Shown: piece after piece, positions 16,971 through 25,438 of the stretch
Layout of the letters: each line of letters opens with the position of its first letter
Position numbering within the stretch: position 1 is the first letter of the stretch
From: Thalassospira lucentensis MCCC 1A00383 = DSM 14000
GTDB lineage: Bacteria > Pseudomonadota > Alphaproteobacteria > Rhodospirillales > Thalassospiraceae
NCBI RefSeq assembly: GCF_000421265.1
Contig: NZ_ATWN01000001.1
Coordinates: forward strand, 682,001 to 746,000
Reading direction: 5' to 3'
DNA: 64,000 nt
Made by a program: the position numbers and the translations under genes
Notes under the pieces: model-generated
Seen by the model: the letters and a program-made list of their open reading frames with translations, nothing else
Databases searched by the model: none
Told to the model about the DNA's origin: nothing

Positions 16971-17213
16971 TCAGGTGAACGCGTTAAACGTGATGATGGT
17001 TTGGGTGTCCTTGATATTGGGCAGCTTGTGGATTTGTTCGTTCACATAGCGCCCGATATCCTGTTCGTCTTCGACATAAACTTTGACCAGAAGTTCGAAC
17101 GGGCCGGAAATGGAATAGACTTCCGAGACACCTTCGACTTCTTCGACAAGATTGGCGGCGACGTCATAGGCTTTGCCCAATTCGCATTTCACGAAGATGA
17201 AAAAGGGGTGCAT
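16971..17213 (-). CDS. Stand-alone Lrp/AsnC ligand-binding (RAM) domain protein
   Basis: An 80-residue protein consisting only of the Lrp/AsnC C-terminal effector domain (alpha-beta sandwich: FFIFVKCELGKAYDVAANLV, EVYSISGPFELLVKVYVEDE, IKDTQTIITFNAF). The DNA-binding helix-turn-helix of full-length Lrp proteins is absent. Such solo RAM proteins form ring-like oligomers that bind amino acids and may modulate full-length Lrp-family regulators. The ATG at 17213 has GGAG at good spacing, so this is a complete gene, not a fragment. It is monocistronic. Confidence 0.88.
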   Translation of the reverse strand: MHPFFIFVKCELGKAYDVAANLVEEVEGVSEVYSISGPFELLVKVYVEDEQDIGRYVNEQIHKLPNIKDTQTIITFNAFT

Positions 17214-17329
17214 CGGCAGTGCTCCAGTAGGTTTGAATTTCAGATAAGCTATCGCGACACGGCAAGGCTTGCAATCTTATCGCGCGTGTAACCGGTCAAG
17301 ATAAGACGCGCCAACCCGATCCGTGAGGG

Positions 17330-18280
17330 TTAAATCAGTTTTTTAAAGGCGTGCTCGGCGCGTGCGTCAACCGCACTCTGTGTCAGGTTCCAAACGGTGG
17401 TGCCTTCGGTTTCAGCCGTCAGGCTGGCCATGGCCAAACCTTCGGCAACCCCATCATCCATCGTCGCCCCCGGCTTGGTAATCCGTGACAGGAATCCGGA
17501 ATAAAACGCATCACCAGCCCCGTTTACGTCGCAGACCTTCGTTGGCAGTGGATGCCAGAATGCCGTGCTGTCGCCAGATGCTGAGACAACACCCTTTGCC
17601 CCCAGCGTAATCACCACGTCACAGACACCTTTGCCGCGCAGAACTTCAATGGCGGTCTTTGCCTGATCAATCTCGTTGATTTCAATGCCGGTCAGGACTT
17701 TTGCCTCGGCCCGGTTGGTGATCAGCAGGTCAAGCTTGTCCAAGACCGGGGCAAAGCGGGCACCCTTGCTTGGTGATACAGTTGCAGCACAGAATTTTGA
17801 GCTGCCCTTGTTTTCCGTCAGCCAGTCAATGGTGGGGGCGGGCAGGTTGGCATCAATCAGCCACCATGGCCACGCCTGAAGGTTGGCCAGTTGATCCTTC
17901 AAAAGGTCGATGCTCAGCAGGTCATAGACTTCGGCGTCCATCATGCCCAACGCCAGTTCGCCGGTGTCATCAAGCACTGCGGTATAGCCTGCTGTATGCT
18001 TACCGTCGAGCTTGTGCATCCGGCGGGTATCGATCCCCAGTTCAGACAGGGCGGCAATCACCTGTTCGCCGTCACCGTCATCCCCAACCGCGCTCAGCAT
18101 TGCGACATTATTGCCAAGCAATCTCAGATGAACCGCAATATTGCGCGCAACACCGCCGGGTTTGCGGTGCAGGGTTCTGACGGGGTTTGAGGCCGCCGGG
18201 ACAAACTGTTCCGTACATTGCAAGGTGCGGTCAAAATGAGCGGCACCAAAACAAAGAATATTGGCCGAGGGCGTGATCAC
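17330..18280 (-). CDS. PfkB family carbohydrate kinase, pseudouridine-kinase-like
   Basis: A 316-residue ribokinase-fold kinase. The PfkB signatures are present: GGVARNIAVHLRLLGNNVAM near residue 42 and the ATP/anion-hole motif DVNGAGDAFYSGF near 248 with catalytic Asp. The pattern SNPVRTLHRKPGGVARNIA and DDTGELALGM, together with a late V(S/D)P(S)K motif, resembles PsuK (pseudouridine kinase) more than ribokinase or PfkB proper. No psuG glycosidase is beside it. It starts with GTG and has only a weak ribosome site. It lies downstream of, but is separated by a terminator from, the 5'-nucleotidase gene, next to nucleoside uptake genes, which supports a nucleoside or ribosyl substrate. Substrate is inference. 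Confidence 0.8.
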   Translation of the reverse strand: MITPSANILCFGAAHFDRTLQCTEQFVPAASNPVRTLHRKPGGVARNIAVHLRLLGNNVAMLSAVGDDGDGEQVIAALSELGIDTRRMHKLDGKHTAGYTAVLDDTGELALGMMDAEVYDLLSIDLLKDQLANLQAWPWWLIDANLPAPTIDWLTENKGSSKFCAATVSPSKGARFAPVLDKLDLLITNRAEAKVLTGIEINEIDQAKTAIEVLRGKGVCDVVITLGAKGVVSASGDSTAFWHPLPTKVCDVNGAGDAFYSGFLSRITKPGATMDDGVAEGLAMASLTAETEGTTVWNLTQSAVDARAEHAFKKLI

Positions 18281-18377
18281 AGGTTGTTGCTCTTTGTGGT
18301 GAGGGTCACGGTGTGACAGGCAATTTCAAACAAGCGACTTTCTAAGCCGCGACACCGATCAAAGGCAAGAAAAACAA

Positions 18378-18406
18378 CAAAGGGCGACCCACGTGGCCGC
18401 CCTTTG
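18378..18406 (-). terminator. Terminator of the 5'-nucleotidase gene
   Basis: CAAAGGGCG (18378-18386) and CGCCCTTTG (18398-18406); on the minus strand the stem is followed by TTGTTTTTCTTG. It separates the nucleotidase from the kinase gene. Confidence 0.85.
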
Positions 18407-18431
18407 ATATCTTAAGCCATATGTTCGGTGC

Positions 18432-20027
18432 TTATTTCAGTATGATCCGGTCACCCGCCATCGGGGTCATTGGCGACTTCATACCGATATAGTCGGCAAC
18501 CGCCTGTTCAAGGTTCGGACCAAAGTCATAGACATTGGTCGCATTATCCCGGAACAGGGCATAGCCATCACCGCCATTGCGCATGAAGTCGTTGGATACA
18601 ACACCATAGGTCTTGTTCATATCAATCGGGGCATAACTGTCCCCCTCGGCGACCATGACGTTTGAAACACGCGATCCAACCGGCTTGGACAGATCAAGAT
18701 CAAATTTAAGACCGGCGACTTGCGGGAACTGGCCTTTGTCCTCGTCGACTTTCGAAACACCATGTTCAAGCGATGCGACAACATCCTTGCCCGACAGGTT
18801 AAAGGTTGCCAGCGCGTTCTGGAACGGCAAAACCGTCAGGACTTCGCCCATGGTAACCGTTCCTTCGTCAATGCTGGCACGCACTCCACCACCGTTCTGA
18901 ATGGCGATCTGATAACCGTCGCCCGCTTTCCACAACATCGCATCGGCCACCAATGAGCCCATGGAGCATTCCATATGGCGGCATGTTTCGCGCGATCCGT
19001 CGGCGGGGGTTGTAAAGCTGCCGACATCGACATTGCGAACTGCATCAACCTTGCCGCTGGACAAGGCAATAACGTCGAGAACGTCCTGGGCCGGTTTTAT
19101 GCTGGCATCAAGGGCAATCGGTTCACCTGACCACGCGGTTGCGACACCATCATCATCAAAGGTGACATTCAACTCACCAAGATAGCGGCTATAGGCATAC
19201 GCCTGAACCACAAGAACAGGTTTACCGTCCGGTGCGGTTTCAACAACCGGGTAGGGGTAGTTGGCCTTTTCATTGGTATTGGAAAACAGCTGGTTGTCAT
19301 GGCCACCGACAATGACGTCAATACCACTGACCGTTTTGGCCAGTTCGAAATCCTTGTAGGAACCCGAATGGCTCATGACGATGATTTTATTGACCCCCTT
19401 AAGGCGCAAACGCGCCACGGAATAGCGCAATGCCATCTCGGAATCCGTGATTTCAACCTGATCGCCCGGGCTTGAGATATCCGGGGTTTCTTCCGTCGTG
19501 ATACCGATCAGGCCGATTTTTTCACCGCCAAGCTCAACAATGATGTCGGGCTTGATTTCACCATCAAGGCTGGACGCCGCAGTCGGATGTACATTGGCCG
19601 ACAGGACCGGAACAGTGCTGGCTTTGATAAAAGCCTCGAGCACTTCGGGGCCATCGTCAAATTCGTGGTTGCCAATTGTCATGGCGTCATAGCCGGCCAT
19701 GGTCATCAACTGGGCGGTCAGTTGGCCTCGATAGGTCGAATAATAAAGGGATCCCTGAAACTGATCGCCACCGTCAAGGGCCAGCACATTACCGCCTTGG
19801 GCCTTGGCATCACGGATGGCGGTCGCAAGACGCGCGTATCCGCCAAAACATTTTCCGTCGGCATCGTCTTCGACCGAGCAGGTATTGTTATACTTGGTGA
19901 CAGATTCAACGCGATCATGAACGTCATTGGTATGAAGAATACGCAAATCATAATCTGCCAATGCGCTTCCGGCACCAAGGGTCAACATGGTGCATGCCGA
20001 TAGAAGCCCTGCAATCTTATGTTTCAT
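18432..20027 (-). CDS. Periplasmic 5'-nucleotidase / UshA-type bifunctional metallophosphatase
   Basis: A 531-residue exported enzyme. Residues 1-24 form a signal peptide (cleavage after SALA). The metallophosphatase domain carries DLRILHTNDVHDR (dimetal site), GNHEFDDG and GGHDNQLF. The C-terminal 5'-nucleotidase domain carries NGGGVRASIDEG and NDFMRNGGDGYALF, which hold the nucleotide base. It would hydrolyse external nucleotides to nucleosides plus phosphate. This fits the divergent nucleoside importer operon beginning at 20639. Start at 20027 is supported by GGAG; upstream in-frame codons are not. It could instead act on UDP-sugars or cyclic nucleotides, as family members are promiscuous. 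Confidence 0.9.
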   Translation of the reverse strand: MKHKIAGLLSACTMLTLGAGSALADYDLRILHTNDVHDRVESVTKYNNTCSVEDDADGKCFGGYARLATAIRDAKAQGGNVLALDGGDQFQGSLYYSTYRGQLTAQLMTMAGYDAMTIGNHEFDDGPEVLEAFIKASTVPVLSANVHPTAASSLDGEIKPDIIVELGGEKIGLIGITTEETPDISSPGDQVEITDSEMALRYSVARLRLKGVNKIIVMSHSGSYKDFELAKTVSGIDVIVGGHDNQLFSNTNEKANYPYPVVETAPDGKPVLVVQAYAYSRYLGELNVTFDDDGVATAWSGEPIALDASIKPAQDVLDVIALSSGKVDAVRNVDVGSFTTPADGSRETCRHMECSMGSLVADAMLWKAGDGYQIAIQNGGGVRASIDEGTVTMGEVLTVLPFQNALATFNLSGKDVVASLEHGVSKVDEDKGQFPQVAGLKFDLDLSKPVGSRVSNVMVAEGDSYAPIDMNKTYGVVSNDFMRNGGDGYALFRDNATNVYDFGPNLEQAVADYIGMKSPMTPMAGDRIILK

Positions 20028-20390
20028 TATTGATCTCCAGCAATGGGCCAGTTTTGCCGATCCCTCACAGCAAGCTGGCATGATATGACAAAGCCTTAAA
20101 CGTGCGGAATGCTAACACCAATTAATCGCCGGTGGTACGCCCGGTTGATGACGGTGCGATGAAAAATACAATTTTCCAACCGTGACCTGCGCGTTGGATG
20201 CGCATGGTTTTATGTCGCCGGTAAAGAATCGGCAGGACAGAATGACCGTGTTGCGATGGCGAACGTCATAAAACGGGTTTGGTTGATTATTAAGTTTGCC
20301 AAGAAAATCTATCGTGCGAAATATCGTCGAACCTGAATGAGGAATGCGCCCTAACCTAAGGGAAACCCCGCAGGAAGGGGACGTGCAACG

Positions 20391-20414
20391 GCAGAATTGC
20401 TGCGTGCCTTTTTT
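20391..20414 (+). terminator. Possible attenuator or small-RNA terminator
   Basis: GCAG (20391-20394) pairs with CTGC (20400-20403), extended by an outer GCA/TGC pairing, and is followed by CC and six T (20409-20414). The stem is short, so this is a weak call. Confidence 0.3.
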
Positions 20415-20441
20415 GACCAAATGGACAGGTTATGCAGCAGT

Positions 20442-20471
20442 TTGCGCGGTCTTCTATTTACAGGGTACTAT
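20442..20471 (+). promoter_or_regulatory. Possible promoter of the nucleoside uptake operon
   Basis: TTGCGC and TACTAT hexamers 18 bases apart, in the right orientation upstream of the first BMP gene. The -35 match is only partial. Confidence 0.3.
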
Positions 20472-20638
20472 CTTTTGTAGTTACCATAAGCATCTCGCAG
20501 TGCAGACATTCCGGTTCAATCCGGTAGAGGGGCCAAATTTTGGTCGCACTGCGGATCAGGTTTTTCGATGAGGGAGTTCCACCGGTTAAGGGCACCGGCG
20601 GAAGAATGAACAGAATTCAAGCAAAGAAGGGCATCGGA

Positions 20639-21634
20639 ATGAAAAAGCTTCTGACCTCCGTGGTCGCGGCTGTCGCCTGCTATGCAGGTGTTGCAGCGGC
20701 TGCAGAAATCAATCCGGCAGTGGTCTATGACCTTGGCGGCCGTTTTGACCGTTCGTTTAATCAGGGCGCATATAACGGCGCTGAAAAATACAAAGAAGAC
20801 ACCGGTACAGAGTATCGCGACTTCGAAATTCAGAACGATTCCCAGCGTGAACAGGCGATGCGCAACTTTGCACGTCGCGGCATGAACCCGATCGTTGCGA
20901 TTGGCTTCTCGCAGGCTTCTGCTTTGGAAAAAGTCGCCAAAGAATTCCCGGAAACCAAATTCACCATCATTGATATGGTTGTTGACCTGCCGAACGTTCA
21001 ATCCGTGGTCTTTAAAGAGCACGAGGGGTCGTTCCTGGTTGGTATTCTGGCCGCAATGGCATCTGAAACCGGTAAAGTCGGCTTTGTCGGTGGCATGGAC
21101 ATTCCGTTGATCCGCAAGTTCGAGTGTGGCTATGCACAGGGTGTTAAATACGCCAATAGCGACGCTGAAGTGTTCCAGAACATGACCGGCACCACGGGGG
21201 CAGCATGGAATGACCCAGTTAAGGGTGGCGAGTTGGCCAAATCACAGTTCGACCGTGGTGCCGACGTTGTCTATCATGCCGCTGGTGGTACGGGCGTTGG
21301 CGTTCTTCAGGCAGCAGCTGATGCCGGTAAACTGGGCATTGGTGTTGACTCCAACCAGAACGCCCTGCATCCGGGATCGGTTCTGACCTCGATGCTCAAG
21401 CGCGTTGATGTTGCTGTTTACGAAGCATTCGAAGCAGCCGCTGGCGATGACTGGCAGCCGGGCCTGACCATTCTTGGTCTGGCAGAAGGCGGTGTTGACT
21501 GGGCTCTTGATGAAAACAACGAGAAGCTCATCACCGACGACATGAAAGCGGCTGTTGCAAAAGCCAAGGAAGACATCGCTTCGGGTTCGCTTGAAGTGCA
21601 TGATTACATGAGCGATAGCGCCTGCCCGATGTAA
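20639..21634 (+). CDS. BMP family ABC transporter nucleoside-binding protein 1
   Basis: A 331-residue periplasmic binding protein of the BMP/PnrA/Med family (bmp domain). Signal peptide residues 1-21 end in VAAAA. Core segments AVVYDLGGRFDRSFNQGAY, IVAIGFSQASAL, GGTGVGVLQAAADAG and VDSNQNALHPGSVLTSM are typical of purine-nucleoside binders, where the FxxSFN-type loop and the acidic D contact ribose and base. The ATG at 20639 follows AAGAAGGG. It heads an operon with an ABC ATPase, two permeases, a second similar binding protein and nucleoside-catabolic enzymes, which supports a nucleoside ligand. Confidence 0.92.
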   Translation: MKKLLTSVVAAVACYAGVAAAAEINPAVVYDLGGRFDRSFNQGAYNGAEKYKEDTGTEYRDFEIQNDSQREQAMRNFARRGMNPIVAIGFSQASALEKVAKEFPETKFTIIDMVVDLPNVQSVVFKEHEGSFLVGILAAMASETGKVGFVGGMDIPLIRKFECGYAQGVKYANSDAEVFQNMTGTTGAAWNDPVKGGELAKSQFDRGADVVYHAAGGTGVGVLQAAADAGKLGIGVDSNQNALHPGSVLTSMLKRVDVAVYEAFEAAAGDDWQPGLTILGLAEGGVDWALDENNEKLITDDMKAAVAKAKEDIASGSLEVHDYMSDSACPM

Positions 21635-21664
21635 GGCAGTGGTGAAGCAAACCGGGGATTTGTA

Positions 21665-23260
21665 GTGTCGGATACGATGCATCAAATGCACGGCACCGGG
21701 GAAACCGGTGCCGTGCAACCCGCTATTGAACTGCGTGGAATAGACAAGCGGTTCGGAGCGGTACATGCCAATAAGGAAATTGACCTTAAGGTCGATAAGG
21801 GAACAATCCACGGTATCGTGGGAGAGAATGGCGCAGGTAAATCGACGCTGATGAGCATCCTGTACGGCTTTTATCAGGCCGACGGTGGCACCATTCATGT
21901 CGATGGCAAGCTGTGCGATATCAAAGGGTCCGAAGACGCCATTGCCGCCGGTATTGGCATGGTCCATCAGCATTTCATGCTGGTCGAGACCTTTTCTGTT
22001 CTGGAAAACGTTATTCTTGGTGTCGAAGGCGGGGCTGTTTTGCGCGACGGGGTCGATAAGGCCCGCGTGGAGCTTGAACGGCTTGAACGCGAATATTCGC
22101 TCGACATTGACCCGGATGCAATTGTCGGCGACCTGTCGGTTGGCCTGCAACAACGTGTAGAGATTCTCAAAGCACTGTATCGCGGTGCGGAAATCCTGAT
22201 TTTGGACGAGCCGACTGGTGTTTTAACGCCACAGGAAGCGGACCATTTGTTCCGTATTCTGGCAACCCTGAAGGAACAGGGCAAAACGGTCGTGCTAATC
22301 ACTCATAAATTGCGCGAAATCATGGCTGCGACGGACAATGTGTCTGTCATGCGCCAGGGCGCAATGGTGGCAGATCGCAAAACTGCTCAAACCAGCCCCG
22401 AAGAATTGTCCGAACTTATGGTTGGCCGTCGTGTATTGCTCCGTCTGGAAAAAGGTGAAGCCAATCCCGCTGCGACGGTTCTTCATGTGAACAATCTGTG
22501 TGTTGATAATGCCCAAGGTGTTCGCAAGGTCAAAAATGCGAGTTTTACCGTGCGTGCAGGTGAAATCGTAGGCATCGCCGGGGTTTCAGGCAACGGGCAA
22601 AGCGAACTTCTCGAAGCCCTTGGCGGTATTCGTTCTGCCAGTGAAGGCAGTGTTTTGCTCAATGATCAGGATGTGACACCGGGTAAGGGCGTTGATGCGG
22701 CCGAACTGCGCAAACGCGGTGTCGCCCATGTGCCAGAAGACCGGCATCGCATGGCGATGGTTACTGGCTTTACGGCAAAGGAAGCCGCCATTCTGGGCTA
22801 CGAGGATGACCCGGCCTATAACAAGGGCATTCTTTTGGACTGGAACGCGATTTCCAAGGCCACAGCGAACATGATGTCGGAATTTGACGTACGCCCGGAT
22901 GATCCCGATTTAAAAGCCGCCAATTTTTCCGGTGGTAACCAGCAAAAACTGGTTCTGGCGCGTGAAATCATGCGGGACCCTGAACTATTGCTGGTTGGTC
23001 AGCCGACCCGTGGTGTTGATATCGGGGCCATCGAATTCATTCACAAACGTATTGTCGCCATGCGGGATGCTGGCAAGGCTGTCCTTCTGGTGTCCGTGGA
23101 GCTTGACGAAATCATGTCGCTTGCCGACCGAATTTTGGTGATGTGCGATGGTGTCATCATCGGCGAAGTTTCTGCTGCTGAGGCAAATGAACGTATTCTT
23201 GGTCTGATGATGGCCGGGGTTGATCCAAACCAAGCCAAGGCAGCGGAGGGGCAGGCATGA
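21665..23260 (+). CDS. Nucleoside ABC importer ATP-binding protein (double cassette)
   Basis: A 531-residue fused double ABC ATPase of the sugar/nucleoside (NupA/YufO/RbsA-like) class. Cassette 1: Walker A GENGAGKST, signature LSVGLQQRVEIL, Walker B ILILDEPTGVL. Cassette 2: degenerate Walker A GVSGNGQSE, signature FSGGNQQKLVLAREI, Walker B-like LLLVGQPTRGVD without the catalytic Glu. This asymmetry is normal in the family. The start may be the GTG at 21665 or the ATG at 21677; neither has a clear ribosome site. It overlaps the first permease gene by four bases. Confidence 0.92.
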   Translation: MSDTMHQMHGTGETGAVQPAIELRGIDKRFGAVHANKEIDLKVDKGTIHGIVGENGAGKSTLMSILYGFYQADGGTIHVDGKLCDIKGSEDAIAAGIGMVHQHFMLVETFSVLENVILGVEGGAVLRDGVDKARVELERLEREYSLDIDPDAIVGDLSVGLQQRVEILKALYRGAEILILDEPTGVLTPQEADHLFRILATLKEQGKTVVLITHKLREIMAATDNVSVMRQGAMVADRKTAQTSPEELSELMVGRRVLLRLEKGEANPAATVLHVNNLCVDNAQGVRKVKNASFTVRAGEIVGIAGVSGNGQSELLEALGGIRSASEGSVLLNDQDVTPGKGVDAAELRKRGVAHVPEDRHRMAMVTGFTAKEAAILGYEDDPAYNKGILLDWNAISKATANMMSEFDVRPDDPDLKAANFSGGNQQKLVLAREIMRDPELLLVGQPTRGVDIGAIEFIHKRIVAMRDAGKAVLLVSVELDEIMSLADRILVMCDGVIIGEVSAAEANERILGLMMAGVDPNQAKAAEGQA

Positions 23261-24387
23261 GTAATGTTGTCCAACTGCCGCGCTGGATAGATGTCGGGCT
23301 GTTGCCTATCTTAAACCTTGTACTAGCTTTAGCTGTGTCTGGGCTGGTGGTTCTTGCTATTGGTGAAAACCCGATTGAAGTTGTTGAAGTTCTTCTTTAT
23401 GGCGCATTCGGCTATGACGAGGCGTGGGGTTATACCCTGTATTACACTACCAACTTCGTCTTTACCGGACTGGCGTTTGCAGTCGCGTTTCAATGTGGAT
23501 TATTCAATATTGGGGCAGAGGGGCAAGCCTATATTGGTGGTCTTGGCGTTGCGCTTTCTGCGCTTTATCTTGATTTTTTGCCATTTCCGGTGATGTTGAT
23601 TGTAAGTGCAATCGCTGCTGCAGCTTTTGGGGCTGGATGGGCCTATATTCCGGCTTATCTTCAGGCCCGGCGCGGATCTCATATCGTGATTACGACCATC
23701 ATGTTCAATTTTATTGCGTCTTCTGTGATGGTTTACCTGTTGGTCAATGTGTTGCGTCCGGAAGGATCTATGTCACCTGAAAGCGCACGAATTGCCGAAC
23801 ATCTTACCCTTCCAAACATTGTATCACTGGCATCGTGGTTTGGGATCGAAGCAGCAAACAGCCCACTGAACCTCTCGTTTGTATATGCTATTATTGCAAG
23901 TGTTCTTGTCTGGTTGCTGATCTGGCATACGCGATGGGGTTATTCCATCCGTACGGCTGGGGCGAACTCGGTTGCTGCAACCTATGCCGGTATTGAACCA
24001 GGACGTCATATCATAATGGCGATGATGATTTCAGGGGCGCTAGCATCATTCGTCGCGCTCAACGAGGTGATGGGGGCACAACAACGTCTTTTGATCGATT
24101 TCACCGCAGGATATGGTTTCGTCGGTATTGCTGTTGCGCTTATGGGACGTAATCACCCGTTTGGCATATTCTTAGCTTCGCTACTGTTTGGGATGCTCTA
24201 TCAGGGGGGAGCTGAACTCGGTTTTGAAATTCCGACGATTTCAAATGATATGGTTGTGGTTATCCAGGGCTTGGTGATTCTCTTTACCGGTGCGATGGGA
24301 AATATGCTGCGCCCAGGAGTGGGCGGTATATATCAGAAGCTTTATGTTGCGTGGATTAACCGTCGGAATTCACGGGAGAGCGCGTAA
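23257..24387 (+). CDS. Nucleoside ABC importer permease 1
   Basis: A 376-residue inner-membrane permease of the branched-chain/BPD_transp_2 family, NupB/YufP-like, with about ten hydrophobic segments. Family motifs include NIGAEGQAYIGGLGVAL and the EAA-like coupling stretch AGANSVAATYAGIEPGRHII. It pairs with the next permease to form the heterodimeric channel. The start overlaps the ATPase gene stop (ATGA). Base composition is visibly lower in G+C than the flanking genes (about 42-53% in lines I counted), extending into the first part of the next gene. Confidence 0.9.
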   Translation: MSNVVQLPRWIDVGLLPILNLVLALAVSGLVVLAIGENPIEVVEVLLYGAFGYDEAWGYTLYYTTNFVFTGLAFAVAFQCGLFNIGAEGQAYIGGLGVALSALYLDFLPFPVMLIVSAIAAAAFGAGWAYIPAYLQARRGSHIVITTIMFNFIASSVMVYLLVNVLRPEGSMSPESARIAEHLTLPNIVSLASWFGIEAANSPLNLSFVYAIIASVLVWLLIWHTRWGYSIRTAGANSVAATYAGIEPGRHIIMAMMISGALASFVALNEVMGAQQRLLIDFTAGYGFVGIAVALMGRNHPFGIFLASLLFGMLYQGGAELGFEIPTISNDMVVVIQGLVILFTGAMGNMLRPGVGGIYQKLYVAWINRRNSRESA

Positions 24388-25358
24388 TGGAAATATTTCA
24401 AATTGGCGTACTTCTGCTTGATGCGACACTACGCACGTCAACGCCTCTGATTCTTGCTGCTTTGGCAGGGATTTTCTCTGAGCGATCAGGAACGATAAAT
24501 CTAGCACTAGAAGGTATGATGCTTGGCGGTGCATTTTCTGCAGCGACGATTGCATTTTACACCGGAAATCCATGGATTGGATTGTTGGCCGCCATTGCGA
24601 CAACTATCGGTTTGTCCCTTATTCATGGATTTGCATGTATCACCCAGAGAGGTAATCAGGTTGTTTCGGGTATGGCGATCAACATTCTGATGTCTGGTCT
24701 GACGGCATTAGTCGGGATTGCATTGTTTGCCCAAGGCGGCAAAACTCCGGCCCTTGATAAGGCATCGCGTTTTCAGCCGATCACGCTTCCGGGGGCTGAG
24801 GCCGTTCGGGATGTGCCAATACTGGGGCCGATTTACTTCGAACTTCTCAGTGGTCATAACGTCCTTGTATATATCGCGTTCTTTGCCGTTCCGGCGGCAT
24901 GGTGGGTGATGTATCGCACCCGGTTTGGGTTGCGGCTGCGTGCGGTTGGTGAAAACCCGGGTGCCGTTGATACGGCCGGCATCAGCGTTGTTCTGATGCG
25001 CTATCGTGCGGTGGTGTGTTCTGGCGTGCTTGTCGGCATGTCGGGTGCGTATCTTTCAACCGCCCAAGGTGCGTCGTTCCTGCAGGATATGACGGCGGGT
25101 AAGGGCTATATTGCGCTTGCGGCCATGGTCTTTGGCAAATGGCGTCCGTTCCCGGCGTTGTTTGCGTGCTTGCTGTTCGGGTTTTTGGATGCGGCGGCAA
25201 CCCGTTTGCAGGGCGTTATTCTGCCCGGTATTGGCGAGGTCCCGGTCCAGTTGGTGCAGGCATTGCCTTATGTGCTGACCGTGATCCTGCTGGCCGGGTT
25301 CATTGGTCGCGCCACACCACCCAAGGCACTTGGCCGTGCCTATGTGAAGGAACGTTAA
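24387..25358 (+). CDS. Nucleoside ABC importer permease 2
   Basis: A 323-residue permease, NupC/YufQ-like, with about nine hydrophobic segments. Motifs GIFSERSGTINLALEGMML near the N-terminus and RAVGENPGAVDTAGISV as coupling helix are typical. It shares one base with the preceding stop (TAATG), showing translational coupling. The first ~270 bases have the same low G+C as the previous gene, whereas the second half returns to the window norm. Confidence 0.9.
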   Translation: MEIFQIGVLLLDATLRTSTPLILAALAGIFSERSGTINLALEGMMLGGAFSAATIAFYTGNPWIGLLAAIATTIGLSLIHGFACITQRGNQVVSGMAINILMSGLTALVGIALFAQGGKTPALDKASRFQPITLPGAEAVRDVPILGPIYFELLSGHNVLVYIAFFAVPAAWWVMYRTRFGLRLRAVGENPGAVDTAGISVVLMRYRAVVCSGVLVGMSGAYLSTAQGASFLQDMTAGKGYIALAAMVFGKWRPFPALFACLLFGFLDAAATRLQGVILPGIGEVPVQLVQALPYVLTVILLAGFIGRATPPKALGRAYVKER

Positions 25359-25438
25359 TCGGGATGCGGTTCGGTTGATGGTCTAAAGGGACCATGCGCC
25401 GGACCGCGAACCTCCGATTTGTTGCGTTGGAGACATTC

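Larger units (their letters stand above)
20028..20638. other. Intergenic region between 5'-nucleotidase and BMP operon
   Basis: A 611-base interval between divergent genes without a convincing coding region. It holds the divergent promoters and, near its middle, a small hairpin with a T6 tract (20391-20414). A possible plus-strand promoter is TTGCGC (20442-20447), 18 bases, TACTAT (20466-20471), which would give a leader of about 160 bases before the BMP gene. I see no known riboswitch motif. Confidence 0.5.

Noticed and set aside
20112-20420. A 102-codon minus-strand frame in the 5'-nucleotidase/BMP interval
   Set aside because: It has no ribosome site and no protein-like pattern, and it overlaps likely promoter elements.
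21242-22153. A 303-codon minus-strand frame across the end of BMP1 and the start of the ATPase gene
   Set aside because: It is antisense to two certain genes and has no recognisable protein features.
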